Shown here: piece by piece, positions 20,433 to 42,056 of the stretch
Numbering within the stretch: position 1 is the first letter of the stretch
Layout of the letters: every line of letters starts with the position of its first letter
Assembly (NCBI GenBank): GCA_027257055.1
Contig: JAPVLO010000571.1
Location: 434,001-498,000 of the forward strand
Reading direction: 5' to 3'
Length of the DNA: 64,000 bases
DNA from: Cephalopachus bancanus
Lineage: Eukaryota > Chordata > Mammalia > Primates > Tarsiidae
The notes under the pieces: model-generated
Told to the model about the DNA's origin: nothing
The model's database searches: none
Seen by the model: the letters and a program-made list of their open reading frames with translations, nothing else
Program-made: the position numbers and the translations under genes

Positions 20433-20742
20433 GCTGGGTTTGGCGGCTCAGCCTGTCATCCCAGCACTTTGGGAGGCCGAGGCGAGTGGATGGCCTGTGC
20501 CCTGGGTTTGAGACCAGCCCGGGCAATTTGGCAAGCCCTCATCTCTACAATACATAAAAAAATTTGCTGAGCCTGGTAGTGTGCACCTGTAGTTCCGGTT
20601 ACTTGGAAGGCTGAGCTGGAAGGATCGCCGGAGCCCAGCAGGTCAACGCTGGGGTGGCCGTGAGGGTGCCATTGCACTCCAGCCTGGGTGACAGAGTGAG
20701 ACTCTGACTCAAAAAAAGAAAAAAAAAAAAAAAAAAAAGAAA
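20433..20742 (+). repeat. Alu
   Basis: Forward Alu with a long A/G tail. Confidence 0.92.
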
Positions 20743-20992
20743 GGATGTGCTTGTATTGTGTTGGAATGTATGTTGGGCAGGAGTTGCAAACACTATAGAA
20801 GTGTGGAGGGTATGCAGTCTCCGAGAGGACATAATACTGTTTGTGTGAGGTGTTGGTGAGTGTGTTGAGAAAATATAATTAAAAAAGAAAATCTTGGGGG
20901 GGTACACCTCATTAACAAGGGTACCTGCATAATGAACGTTTGTATACCTAACCCTGCATTATAACCCACATCTTTCAAATAAAAAAATTAAG
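20743..20992. other. Unassigned stretch with LINE-1-like end
   Basis: TG-rich sequence, then ggtacacctcattaacaagg to aataaaaaaatta, which has the look of a LINE-1 3' end. Weak. Confidence 0.35.
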
Positions 20993-21320
20993 CCGGGCTC
21001 GGTGGCTCAGCCTGTAATCCCGTGCCTTTGAGAGGCTGAGGTGAGTGGATTGCTTGAGCTCGCGGGTTCGAGACCTGCCTGGGCAGCGAGACCTCATCTC
21101 TACAATAAATCAAAAAATCAGCCGGGCGTGGTAGCGCATGCCTGTAATTCCGGCTACTCGGAAGGCTGAGGCAGAAGGATCCCTGGAGCCCAGCAGGTCG
21201 AGGCTGCAGTGGGCGGGAGCGGCTACTGCACTCCAGTCTGGGCAACAGAGTGAGACTCCAACTCAAAAAAAATAAATAAATAAAAATAAAAATATAAAAT
21301 TTAAAAAAAAATAAAAGCAA
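20993..21320 (+). repeat. Alu, 5-base-deletion subfamily, with AT-rich tail
   Basis: Forward Alu (TGGGCAGCGAGACC) with an extended AAATAAATAAA tail to about 21320. Confidence 0.93.
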
Positions 21321-21402
21321 AAAGAAAAGAAAATCTCTTAATCTACCAAACCTCTCCACAAAGGTAGTAGAGACCAAAAACTTATTATTTTTTTTTCTGT
21401 CC

Positions 21403-21577
21403 CAGCCTTGCAAGTAGTCAGAATTACAGGCGCACGCTACCATGCCAGGCTAATTTTTGATTCATTGTAGAGGTGAGTTCTCGCCAAGTTGCCCAGGTTG
21501 GTCTCAGGCTCAGGCAATCCACTTGCCTCAGCCTCTCTAAGTGCTGGGATTACAGGCTGAGCCTCCAAACCCGGCCA
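21403..21577 (-). repeat. Alu, half element
   Basis: Reverse piece starting in the middle of the right arm (ccagccttgcaagtagtcag) and ending cctccaaacccggcc. Confidence 0.85.
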
Positions 21578-21756
21578 AATTTTTATTATTGAATAAGCAT
21601 TTAACTAGAATGTTATATGCATCACAGGCAATTGCTAAAAGATTGCAAGGGCAGAAGGAAATCTCACCCCTTTCTATTTGTACCAAGTAGGTACAAATCA
21701 TTATCCTGTTTTCAAGATAAAAAACGCAAATCCCTTATCATGATTTTAAGGTAACA
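21578..21756. other. Unassigned AT-rich stretch
   Basis: No repeat family or gene recognised. Confidence 0.45.
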
Positions 21757-22045
21757 ATAGCCTGGGCATTGTGGTTTACACCTGTAATCCCAACACTTTA
21801 GGAGGTTGAGACAGGAGGATTGCTTGAGCCCAAGAGTTTGAGACCAGCCTGGGCGACATAGCAAGACCTAATCTCTGCTCAAAAAAATGAAAATCTTAGC
21901 TGGGTGTGGTGATGCATTCCTGTAGTCCTAGCTGCTTGGGAGGCTTAGGCAGGAGAATCACTTGAGCCCATAAGATTGAGGCAGAGGTGAGTCATGATTC
22001 TGCCACTACACTTCAGTCTGGGTGACAGAGTGAGACCCTATCTCA
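21757..22045 (+). repeat. Old Alu
   Basis: Forward degraded Alu ending gagaccctatctcag and running directly into a reverse piece. Confidence 0.88.
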
Positions 22046-22533
22046 GCCTGCATAGTAGCTGGGATTGCAACTTGAGCCACCAAACCTGGCTAATGTTTTT
22101 TTTGTTTTTTCATAGAGATGAAGTCTCACTATGTTGACTAGGCTGACCTCTGGGCTCAAGCAAACCTGCCTTGGCCCCCCAAAGTGCTGGGATTGCAGGC
22201 ATGAGTCACTGCACCCCACCTTGTTTCTCTTTCCTTTTTTTTTTTTTTTTTTGAGTTGGAGTCTCACTCTGTCACCCAGACTGGAGTGCAGTGGCCACTC
22301 CTGGCCACCGCAGCCTCGACCTGCTGGGCTCCGGCGATCCTTCCGCCTCAGCCTTCCAAGTAGCTGGAACTACAGGCGCGCGCTACCACACTCGGCTAAT
22401 TTTTTTTGATTCATTGTAGAGATGAGGTCTCACCGAGTTGCCCAGGCGGGTCTTGAACCTGTGGGCTCAAGCAATCCACTCACCTCAGCCTCCCAAAGCG
22501 TGGGATTACAGGCTGAGCCACCGAGCCCGGCTA
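22046..22533 (-). repeat. Two reverse Alus
   Basis: 22046-22222 is a part-length old Alu; 22232-22533 is a young full-length one with a T18 run and a clean gagccaccgagcccggc end. Confidence 0.92.
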
Positions 22534-22539
22534 TATTTT

Positions 22540-22861
22540 TGTTTTAAAGAACAATGAACCTTAGTCATGCAAACCTCCTTCATGGCAGTCAGAAGTTTGA
22601 TCCGCGGGGGATGAGGGGGTGGGGGGTGGGGGGTGTATGCAAGCAGCTTTGATCACTAGAAATCTCACCTTCCACATACCTACCTTACTCATAAAAGACA
22701 CCAGTTATGCTCAAAGGCAGGTCAGATTTGAGGGTTTTCCTCCCCTGCCCTCATGCTTTGGCCAAACTGAATAAACATTTCTCTGGGGCAACCCCCTTGG
22801 GTCCCCTCCCACTGTGGGAGCTTTTCTGTCCTCTTAATAAATCCTGCTTAAAGACAAAAAA
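22540..22861 (+). mobile_element. Probable LTR 3' part
   Basis: CATAAAAG (about 22690) is followed by two AATAAA signals (22770-22775, 22836-22841) and a gtcccctcccactgtgggag segment, as in class I LTRs. An Alu has cut in at its end. Includes a G-quadruplex motif at 22606-22633. Confidence 0.4.
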
Positions 22862-22863
22862 AC

Positions 22864-23457
22864 GAGCCGGGCTCAGTGGCTCAGCTTGTAATCCCAGCGC
22901 TTTGGGAGGCTGAGGTGAGTGGATTTCCTGAGCCCGTGGGTTCAAGACCCGCCTGGGCAACTTGGTGAGACCTCATCTCTACAATAAATAAAATATTAAC
23001 TGGGTGTGGTAGCGCGCGCCTGTAGTTCCAGTTACTTGGAAGGTTGAGGGGGAAGGATCACCGGAGCCTAGCAGGTCGAGGCTGCGATGGTCGGTGTAAG
23101 GTAAACAAACGAAACCAGACCAGGCCAAACAGCAACAAAGGAGCCAAGAAAGATTTATTAGCGCAATCCCGGGCAAGGTTCACCAGTCCATGTGACTGTG
23201 GGTCGGAGAAGTCGCCCCCAGCGAGATGGGCGACGGGTTTATAAAGGGCACACTGAGAAAGCTGTGAGGGGGATTGGGGAGAGCCATCACTGGTTAGGAC
23301 AGCTGTCGCGTCTGCTGGCGATTGGCTGAACGGGGTTGCTAGAGTCGCTGTAACAGGTACTGGCTGGCTTTCCGGCTGGAGTCTTAGTCGGCCTTACAGT
23401 CAGGAGCGTGCCACTGCACTCCTGTCTGGGAGACAGAGTGAGACTCCAACTCAAAAA
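22864..23457 (+). repeat. Alu split by a solo LTR
   Basis: Forward Alu present as 22864-23094 and 23399-23457; the two parts rejoin exactly at the ggtc(a/g)g of the right arm. Confidence 0.93.
23095..23398 (-). mobile_element. Solo LTR inserted in an Alu
   Basis: A 304-base element begins TGTAAGG and ends CCTTACA, a perfect terminal inverted repeat of 7 bases. On the minus strand it has TATAAA (about 23239-23244) and AATAAA (23154-23159). The Alu target gtcgg/gtcag is duplicated beside it, 5 bases with one mismatch. No coding part remains. Confidence 0.85.
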
Positions 23458-23875
23458 AACAAAACAAAACAAAAAACATTTCTCTGCTTCTAAGTGCTGA
23501 TGGGTCAGTATTTGGCTCTCTGAGCACTGGGTACTTGAACCTAACTTTTAGGGGTCTCCAGCATCTTTATGACAGGGGTAGTTTTGCACTTTGGAGCAAG
23601 ACTGAAGTTAGGCTCTTACCCTTCCAGGTGAACTGGGAGACAGGGGAATTAATTCTCTGGACGATTGCATTTCAAAAAGAGGACTCTCAGGTCCTGGAGC
23701 CCCTGAGTTGTGAGACTGGCAAGAGGCTTATTTAGCCATCATAAAGCTTTACATACATTTGAAAAAGAGAAAGTGATTCTGGAAGAAAAGGGAGAGGAGA
23801 AGCCTCTTTCCTTGTTTAACATAGGGAGAATTAAGTTTCTCATTTTTAATTTGCATTTCCCTCTGATTTTTACTT
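23458..23875. other. Unassigned stretch
   Basis: Unique-looking sequence. The first part may continue the LTR at 22540-22861 (aacatttctctg recurs in both). No gene seen. Confidence 0.4.
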
Positions 23876-24020
23876 TTGAGATAGGGTCTCACTCTGTCAC
23901 CCAGGCTAGAGTGTAGTAGTTTGATCATGGCTCACTGCAGCCTCGAATTCCTGAACTCAAGTGATCCTCCTGCCTCAGCCTCCCAAGGTGCTGGTACTAC
24001 AGGAGCAAGCCATCATGTCG
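23876..24020 (-). repeat. Alu monomer
   Basis: Reverse monomer-length element, from gagatagggtctcac to ccatcatgtcggacc. Confidence 0.8.
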
Positions 24021-24169
24021 GACCTGCATTTGCCCTTAAAGGTGTTTGTTGGGATGTGTTTTGCTGTGTGTGTTGTGGGAGCATATTCTATGGGTGTAAG
24101 TTGTGTGGACAAGTCTGGGGTGAGGGAAGAGATAGATATACACGTGCGAGAGTGCATGGGGTTGAGTGA

Positions 24170-24466
24170 TTTTTTTTTTTTTTTTTTGAGTAGGAGTCTC
24201 ATTCTGTCACCCAGGCTGGAGTGCAGTGGCACACTCATGGCCACCACACCCTCGACCTGCTGGGCTCAGGCGATCCTCTAGCCTCAGCCTTCCAAGTAGC
24301 TGGAACTACAGGCGCGCGCCACCACGCCCGGTTAATTTATTGATTTATTGTGGAGACGAGGTCTCGCCAAGTTGCCCCAAATGGTCTAGAACCCCTGGGC
24401 TCAGGCAACCCTCTCGCCTCCTCCTCCCAAAGTGCTGGCATTACAGGGTGAGCCACCACGCCCGGC
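24170..24466 (-). repeat. Alu, last before the NFATC2IP promoter
   Basis: Reverse Alu from a T17 run to gagccaccacgcccggc. Confidence 0.93.
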
Positions 24467-24599
24467 GAGTGGAATTATTATGCTCACAACGCGGCTTGGG
24501 GGGTCAATATGGGGGGATACCCGCGAAGTCTCAGGCCTAATTCCGCGTTGGGTAAAAGCGACTCCCCAACACGCCCTCCTCTCCGGAGCTTTGTGGCTT

Positions 24600-24960
24600 G
24601 AGGACTACAGTTCCCAGGATGCCCCGCTCCTCCACCAATCAGGAAGCCAGGTCTCTTCAATAGGCGGGTCCGGAAGAGGCTCTTAGGAAGAGTGGAAGCC
24701 TGGCCAATGGGTGAACCGGATCGAATCAAAGCCTACGCCGATTGCGCCGCGGCTATTGGAATCTTTGGCGCCTTGGTTTCAGTGGTGGGCACGTGATGGG
24801 CGGGCGCAGAGACCAATGGGAAGTCGGGGAGGAGGATCCAGAGTGTGTGGGCGGGAAGAGGCGCCGACTAGCAGGCTGTTGGCCCAATGAAAGGCGGAAG
24901 TCGCTGGAGGGGGCTGGGCGCGGTGGGCGGAGGCAGGCGTGCGTGGCGGGGAGTGTGTGC
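24600..24960 (+). promoter_or_regulatory. NFATC2IP CpG-rich promoter with CCAAT array
   Basis: The GC- and CpG-rich stretch before the ATG has no TATA box. It holds a ZNF143-type element (ACTACAGTTCCCAGGATGC, 24604-24622), five CCAAT boxes (24635, 24704, 24755 inverted, 24813, 24884), an E2F-like TTTGGCGCC at 24764-24772 and an E-box CACGTG at 24790-24795. This is typical of a broadly expressed, NF-Y-driven housekeeping promoter. Transcription could also run leftward, but I see no gene there. Confidence 0.7.
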
Positions 24961-24961
24961 C

Positions 24962-34049
<9,088 letters not shown>

Positions 34050-34410
34050 AACCCTAGCCTGAACTTGGGGAGAACGACTCCTCTTTTTTTGCCCTATAAG
34101 GGCTAACCGAAGCTGAAGTAGAACTTACCTTTAAGCTGAAGCAGAATCAAGGAGTGATCTTTGGCCCCTCTCCTACTGATCTTGGTTTCAAGTCGTTACT
34201 ACTTGGTTAGTCGTGTGGTTGTTGCTGCCTAGGTGGCCTGTGGCTCCATCCACATAGTGTGCTGGATCTCGCAGCCCTTGTGACATGAAGGTGTCTCCCC
34301 TCCCCCCCTTCCCTCCATTATCACCCTTCATCGAAATGTCTCCTCTTTGAAACTGCTCATATTTAGAGAGTGAGTTGAAATAAATGAGGGCTTTCAGACC
34401 TGGGATTTAT
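34050..34410 (+). other. NFATC2IP: NFATC2IP 3' untranslated region and poly(A) signal
   Basis: Unique sequence follows the stop, with an AATAAA signal at 34379-34384. A second AATAAA near 34510 could serve a longer transcript. Beyond this the sequence turns AT-rich and LINE-1-like. Confidence 0.75.
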
Positions 34411-34779
34411 GCCACATGTAGGCCAAGCAGTGACCTTAGTCTCATTTGGGGGTTGGGAGTAGCATTTGCTTGAGGCACATACACTGATGTGGTTTCCAGC
34501 ATGTAGGAAAATAAATGATCAAGCTCACATGCATGGACTGGAGCATAATGAGACAACTGGAACGCTCTGGAAGGATGAAGGTAGTAGATTCTTAGCCTGG
34601 GTCATCTTTCTCACTCCAGGACTCTTTGCAGCTACCCCTTCTGGTCTACACTTCCTGGTACACACATTAAGGCATAACTGAGTTCATTCAGCCATTTTGT
34701 TTTGTGTGTTGGGAATACAGCCCCATGCAAGGATTCGCTGGTTTAATGACTTTTTTTCACCTTCCTGCCATCCTGTCTC

Positions 34780-36112
34780 ATGAGCACCCCGTCTAATATG
34801 TTTATTACATGTCTTTGAATATAAATATTTTCCTGCAAAGTACAATGTTCATAGTGAATATATGCTTTTACATAGTGATATTGTGCAATAGATCTTGTGC
34901 TGTTTCCACTGACTATGCATTAAGATCTGCTCTGTTGCCTCTTCTAGATATGCATCGCTGCTTTTAACTGCCTCGTGGCATTCCACAGTGGCATCGATGG
35001 TGATTTACATACACTGCTTTAAGTGGGGACAGTTGGGTGCCTCCACTTCCTCGGCACAGGATTCAAGGCTACGATAAACATTTTTGATGTGTCCCCTGCT
35101 GTGCTTGTGTGAAAAGTTCACATAGGTACCCAGGATGGGGTGACAGGTTATACGGGTTAATTTCTCTGTGGTTTCCAGATTTTCCTTTAGATGGTTGGCT
35201 CTCCCATTGAGAGTTCTCATTTCTCTTCATCCTCACCAACTCTTGGCATTGCCCAACTCTCTACTTTTGCCAGTTGGATGGGGTAATGTGGTGCTGTGTT
35301 TTAATATACATTTGTCCGACCACCAGTAATTTGGGGAATTTTTTCACCTGTTAGCCTTTCTGATTACCCTTTCTGTAAATTGCTCATTTTCTCAGGGGGC
35401 TTCCTGTCTTTATTCTCAGGAGTTGCTCATATATTCCTGGGCAAGGAGCAATGCAAGTAACTCTCAGAATGGAAATTCATCTGTCTGTGTATCTAGGGAT
35501 ATCTTTCACTGAACAGAAATTCTTAATTTTAATGTAGATAGAATTAATTGTTTTGTTACAAAGTTTGTCATTGTTTGATTTCTTACTTAAAAGTTAAGAT
35601 TTTTCATTTTCTTCTGTTAGCTCATTTGTTTTTCCCTTCATATTGAGGCCACTAACAGGGCTGCAGTTCATCTAGGATGCCCTGGTGTGGTACTTAGTTG
35701 GCATCTGTTCTCTGTAGGCAAATGCTTGTTCTGATTGGTTGATACCAGGCTGTAGGCTGTACTGGTTGCCAAAATTGAGCATCACTTTTAAACTATTTTA
35801 AATGCACTTTTGTACTCAGGAGGCTGAAGCAGGAGGATTGGTTGAGTCCAGGAGTTCAAGACTAGCTGGGCGATGTAGCAAGACCTTGTCTCTTAAAAAA
35901 AATTTTTTTCTATGAAATGCACCTTTATAATATGAGATCCAAGTTTCATTTTTTACCATACAATGAGCCAGTTTTCTCAGTACTGTCTACTAAAAAAGCC
36001 ACTAATCTTCCACTGATATGTTGCATAATTTCAGCAAAAGATGTCAATTTCTTAAAATTTTTTGTTGGAATGTGACATTCCTTTGAATTTTATAATGTTT
36101 AAATAATCCATG
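34780..36112 (-). repeat. LINE-1 relic
   Basis: AT-rich text such as gtggcattccacagtggc, gatttacatacactgct, catcctcaccaactcttgg and ccagttggatggggtaatg follows the order of old LINE-1 DNA read on the minus strand. No frame survives. A forward Alu scrap sits at 35806-35910. Confidence 0.7.
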
Positions 36113-36398
36113 ATGGCCAGGCATAGTGACTCGAGCCTGTAATCCCAGCATTTTGGGAGGCAGAGGCGAGAGGATTACCTGAGCTCAGGGATTCAAGACC
36201 AGCCTGGGCAACTTGGTGACATCTCATCTCTACAATAAATCAAAAAAATAAGCCAGATGTGGTAGCATGCACCTGTAGTTCAATTACTTGGAAGGCTGAG
36301 GTGGAAGGATCTCCTGAGCCCAGCAGGTGGAGGCTGCGGTGGCCATAAGCATGCCACTGCACTCCAGCCTGGGTGACAGAGTGAGACTCCAACTCAAA
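36113..36398 (+). repeat. Alu
   Basis: Forward Alu inside AT-rich host, with aataatccatg on both sides as likely target. Confidence 0.92.
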
Positions 36399-36682
36399 TA
36401 ATAATAATCCATGCTATGTTATAGCTGTCCATTTTTTTCAGATTTTTAATGTCCATTAATGTTTAAACACATTAAAATTATGTATTTCACCTCAACAGAA
36501 TAAATGAGAATACATCCAACTCGTGTATAATTGAGGATTTCTGTCTTTGTGCGCCCACATGTGACCCCACTAAAATCTTTGTGACAGAGACTGTTATTCC
36601 CTCATATCCATTCTTCTCTTTTCCAGGGTAATAGAACCTATGGGTTTTAGCGAAGCACAGAGACATTAGAATAAAGACAGGG

Positions 36683-36966
36683 CCAGGCATGGTGGCTCAC
36701 ACCTATAATCCCAGCACTTTGGGAGGCCAAGGCAAGAGGACTGCTTGAGCCCAGGGGTTCGAGACCAGCCTGGGCAACAGGTAGACCTTGTGTCTACACA
36801 AAAAATCAAAGATTAGCCAGACATGATGGCACATGCCTGGAGTCCCACCTAGTTGGGAGGCTGAGGCAGAAGGATCATCTGAGCCCAGGAAGTTGAGGCT
36901 GTGGTGAGTCAGGATCATGCCACTGCACTCCAGTCTGGACAACTGAGTGAGATCCCAAGTCAAATA
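36683..36966 (+). repeat. Alu
   Basis: Forward, older Alu ending gagatcccaagtcaaataat. Confidence 0.9.
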
Positions 36967-37469
36967 ATAATGAGGACAGTGCTTTCTGGCTTTCTTTGTG
37001 GCCACATCTGGCTGGATGCCAGTTCAGGCTCCTGTGATGTAAGTAGAAGATGGGGGACTGCTTCCCGGAAGTGTGGGCCCCTCTCTTTTGCTTGCCTCCT
37101 GCCTACTGACTGGAAGTGGAATGGCCCTGCTGATGGCGGAGGTGACCTCTGGAACAAGTCAAGGGGACAGAGCAACGAGAGAAGGAGCCTGGTGTCAGCC
37201 TACATGGAGCACCTCACCAGCCCCTCAGCACAAGAGGGATCGGCAGTCGCTGGGCACTGCCAGGGGAGGGAAGAAGAGAGGGAACCCATAACAACACAAA
37301 GGGTACCTGGTCCCAAAGCAGGGGAAGTGAGGGCCAGTTGGAGGCCCAAAGTCCACCTGCATGCAGCCTACTTGTGTAGTTAATCCTTACCTGTACCCAC
37401 ATTTCTATAATAAAATAAAAGACCTGCCAGGTGATTTTTCTAAAACTCCTGATTAGAGACCTTCGAAAC
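36967..37469. other. Unassigned, probably an old repeat
   Basis: A long but unconvincing open frame crosses it on the + strand. An ataataaaataaaa stretch at about 37410 could end a transposon relic. I cannot name a family or a gene. Confidence 0.35.
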
Positions 37470-37655
37470 TTTGTGGGTATAGTGGCTCACGCCTGTAATC
37501 CCAGCACTTTGGGAGGCCAAGACTTTGAGACCAGCCTAGGCAACATAGTGAGACCCTACTCTATGAAAAACCCAGGAGGTCGAGGCTGCAGTGAGCAGTG
37601 ATTGTGCCACTGCCCTCTAGCCTGGGCGACAGAGTGAGACCCTGTCTTGAAAAAA
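37470..37655 (+). repeat. Shortened Alu
   Basis: Forward Alu missing its middle, running from ggtatagtggctcacgcc to gaccctgtcttg. Confidence 0.85.
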
Positions 37656-37879
37656 AAGCAGTGTTTTCAAGAAGCTTGCAGTTCAGTAGGGAGCAAGACA
37701 CAGGTCAGTAGGTGAGTGTGCTGAGCTAGTCCCCGGCTCCATCCTGAGACGGCCACAGAGGATGTGACCAGTCCTAGGAGGGCCCTTATGGGGGAACTGA
37801 TCCCTGAGTTGGAGGGGTGGGGAGATGGGAGATTGTAAAGGTGCACAGAAAAAAGGCAAAATGATAGCTGTGGTCAGCT

Positions 37880-38020
37880 GCCTCATCACCTGGGAGCTTG
37901 TTAGAAATCCAGAATCTCAGGCCACACCCTAGAGCTGTGATCCAGCCCCTGCATTTTAATGGAATCCCCAGACGAAATCCCCAGACAACTTGTGTGCACA
38001 GTAAACTGAGAATCACTGGT
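37880..38020 (-). repeat. MER5A-type DNA transposon
   Basis: Reads cacctgggagcttgttagaaatcc, tctcaggccacaccct, then tgtgcacagtaaactgagaatcactgg, the MER5A order. Confidence 0.8.
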
Positions 38021-38109
38021 CTTGAGAATTCTGAGCTGTATGTCAGACCCACCCAAGTCTACAGCTGGCTGTGCAAAAGAGCAACCATGTAGTCTGGCCA
38101 TCCTTTCAA

Positions 38110-38225
38110 AGCTTGTTTTTTTCTGTAAAATGGGAATAACAACACCTATTTCATAGGATGGTTCTGAGGATGAATGAGGTTATGAAAAGTGCCTGGTATG
38201 TGGCACCAAGCAAAGGCTTATAAAA
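38110..38225 (+). repeat. MIR piece
   Basis: tctgtaaaatgggaataac followed by tcataggatggttctgagg and gtgcctggtatgtggc is the MIR 3' half. Confidence 0.75.
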
Positions 38226-38244
38226 GTTTTCTTTTTTCTTTTTT

Positions 38245-38538
<294 letters not shown>

Positions 38539-38899
38539 GATACTGTTTTGTTCTTGAAGATTTCTTGCTTCGTGTCTGACAAGTGGTCACCTAACGCGTG
38601 AATGAATAGGTTCCCTGTCTCAAAGGCTCCCACTTCCATTTCATTGCATGAGCTGGAAAAGCTTCGCTGGACACTTCATCCCCCACACCCACTTCATCAC
38701 CCATTCCACTTAACTGCCCTGGCTCGCTCCCAAACCTTCTCCTTTCTGTCCTCCATCCCATCCTAGGCCAAACCACTACTGCCTGCAGCCTAATCCAGTG
38801 CCACAGCCACCTCCCAGGTTACTCCCCTTCCCCTCTGGCCCCCTCCAATCCATCTTCCATGCTGCGGCCTGAGTGATCTCAAATGTAAATCTAATTTTA

Positions 38900-39442
<543 letters not shown>

Positions 39443-39467
39443 CTAAATCTGATTTTATTTTATTTTA

Positions 39468-39774
39468 TTCTCTTTTTTCTTATTTTTGAGTTGGTGTCTC
39501 ACTCTTGTCGTCCGGGCTGGAGTGTAGCGGCACACTCACGGCCACCACAGTCTCCACCTGCTGGGCTTAGGCGATCCTTCCGCTTCAGCCTTCCACGTAG
39601 CTGTAACTACAGACGCACGCCACCATGTCTGACTAGTTTTTGTGATTTATTGTAGAGATGAGGTCGCACCAAATTGCCCAGGCTTGTCTCAACCCCGCCC
39701 CCCGGGCTCAGGGAACCCTCTCACCTCGGCCTCCCAAAGTGCTGGGATTACAGGCTGAGCCACCGTGCCTGGCC
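39468..39774 (-). repeat. Third reverse Alu in the LINE-2 relic
   Basis: Reverse Alu followed by CTAAATCTGATTT, the same word that precedes it. Confidence 0.92.
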
Positions 39775-40100
39775 CTAAATCTGATTTGAAATGAAGGAAC
39801 TCTTTGCCATGCCTAGCCCTGCCCCATAGCCCTCTTCCCTCCCTTTCCCATCACTCCAAGTGACTTTCTTTCAGATCCAGTATTCATCATGCCTCCTCTT
39901 GGCAAGGCCTTTACACATTTTCTCCTGTACCTGGAGTGCTTCTTCTCTCTTCCTTGATGTAATTATTGCTCCTCCCCTAATCTAGGCTCAGGGACCACTT
40001 TCTCAGAGAATCCCGACCTCCCTGACCAGGCCAAAGCCCCCATTATCAGGTCTTTATTACACCCATACGCTAGACTTCTTTTCCGTCTCAGGTGAACTTG

Positions 40101-40389
40101 TTTTTTTGGAGAAATTTCACAAAGATTTCATGAACCACAATTCTCAGAGCAAATAGAACAAAAGCTGGGCTCCAGTTTGAACCAATTAGACTCTCACAGA
40201 CATGTTTATCTGATCTTAAGGGAATTTTATTCAAAAGATCCATCAGATTAGAAAGCATCTGCACTCAGAGAAGAGCCAAATATTTTTTCCCATTTGGCAA
40301 AATCAGTTAGCATTAAAATATTTGCTTTTATACCCAGAAAGTTTTATTTTGATTAATGTCTGTGGTACTGTGGACTATAGGACTTTTCT
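40101..40389. other. Unassigned AT-rich stretch
   Basis: No gene or family recognised. Confidence 0.45.
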
Positions 40390-40684
40390 TTTCTTTTTTT
40401 TTTTTTGAGTTGGAGTCTCACTCTGTCACCCAGACTGGAGTGTAGTGGCCGCTCCCAGGCACTGCAGCCTCAACCTGCTGGGCGCCGGCGATCCTTCTGC
40501 CTTAGCCTTCCACGTAGCTGGAACTACAGGCGTGTGATACCATGCCCGGCTAATTTTTAATTTATTGTAGAGATGAGGTCTCGCCAAGTTGCCCAGGTGG
40601 GTCTCGAACCCGCGGGCTCAGGCAATCCACTCATCTCGACCGCCCAAAGTGTTGGGATTATAGGCTGAGCCACCGAGCCCGGCC
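40390..40684 (-). repeat. Alu
   Basis: Reverse young Alu; target word GGACTTTTCTTTTC before and GGGCTTTTCTTTTTC after. Confidence 0.93.
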
Positions 40685-40699
40685 AGGGCTTTTCTTTTT

Positions 40700-40980
40700 C
40701 TTTTTCTTTTGAGTTGGAGTCTCACTCTGTCACCCAGGCTGGAGGGCACTGGCATGCTCTCGGCCACCGCATCCTCGACCTGCTGGGCTCAGGTGATCCT
40801 TCAGCATCAGTCTTCCGAGTAGCTGTAACTACAGGCCATGCCCGGCTAATTTTTTTATTTATTGTAGAGATGAGGTCTCGCCAAGTTGCCCAGGCTGGTC
40901 TCCAACCCGAGGGCTCAGGCACTCCTCACCTTGGCCTCCCAAAGTGCTGGGATTATAGGCGTGAACCACCGCACCTGGCC
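40700..40980 (-). repeat. Alu
   Basis: Reverse Alu right after the last one, in the repeated CTTTTCTTTTTCTTT target. Confidence 0.92.
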
Positions 40981-40984
40981 CTTC

Positions 40985-42050
40985 TTTTTCCTTTTAACAT
41001 GTCTAAACAATAACTCATTTTAACTATACAGTTCAATGAGCTTTAGTAGATATGAATGGTCATGCAGAAAAGTGTCTTCCTCCTCCTCTTCCCTGACCCC
41101 AGGCAACCACTAACCTACTTTCTGTCACCTTAGTTTTTTGCCTTTTCTAGATTTTTATATAAATAGAATAATACGGTATGCAGTCTTATGACTGGCTTCT
41201 TTCACTTAATGCAATTTTTTTTTTCGATTTGATTTTTTGTAGAGACAAGGTCTCACTAATGTTGCCCAGTCTGGTCTTAAACTGCTGGGCTCAAGAGATC
41301 CTCCTGCTTCAGCCTCTCACGGTGCTGGGATTATAGGCATGAGCCACCAAGCCCAGCAACACAATGTTTTGACTGTATCAGCAATTCACTTTTTTTACTT
41401 GCTAAGTAGTATTCCATTGTATGGATAAAATGTTCACCTAATGATGAACATGTGGTTTTTAAATTTTTTTTTCATTTTTTGCCTGTTATGAATGATGCTT
41501 CTTTGAACATTCATATACAAGCTTTTGTGTGGACATGTGTTTTTGTAGCTCATTGGTGGATACCTAGGAGTGGACTTGCTGGGTCATATGGGAAATGTAC
41601 ATTTAATTTTTAAAGAAACTGCCAAACTATTTGCCAAAGAAGCGGTACCGTTTGCATTCCTACTAACATCGGATGAGAATTCTAGATGCTCCATATCATT
41701 TCCAGTACTTGGTATTGTCAGGGTTTTTGTTTGTTTGTTAGTTATTCTAATATAGTGGCATTTTATTGGGGTTTCATTTGCATTTTCCACAACGACCAGT
41801 GACACGTACTTGACGGCCTTTCATATCTCATTTTGTGAAACGTCTGTTCAAATCTTTTTTCCCCCGTAAAACTCCCACTAGGGGGAAAGTTCATATCTTT
41901 TGCTCATTTTAAAAATTGTGTTTTTGTCTTATTATTGAGTTTTAAGAGTTCTTTCTATATCTGGATACAAGTCCTTCGGTGTATATATGTTTTGATTTGC
42001 AAATATTTTCTTCCAATCTATGGGCTGGCTTTTCATTTCACAAGTGCAAT
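40985..42050 (-). repeat. LINE-1 relic
   Basis: Text such as ggcaaccactaacctacttt, gtattccattgtatgg, ctaggagtggacttgctgg, ttctttctatatctggatac and tttgcaaatattttcttcc is the reverse complement of an old LINE-1 3' part. A reverse Alu scrap lies at 41218-41360. Confidence 0.85.
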
Positions 42051-42056
42051 TTTATT

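Noticed and set aside
36901..37383. 160-codon frame
   Set aside because: Begins in an Alu tail and crosses relic DNA, with no recognisable domain.
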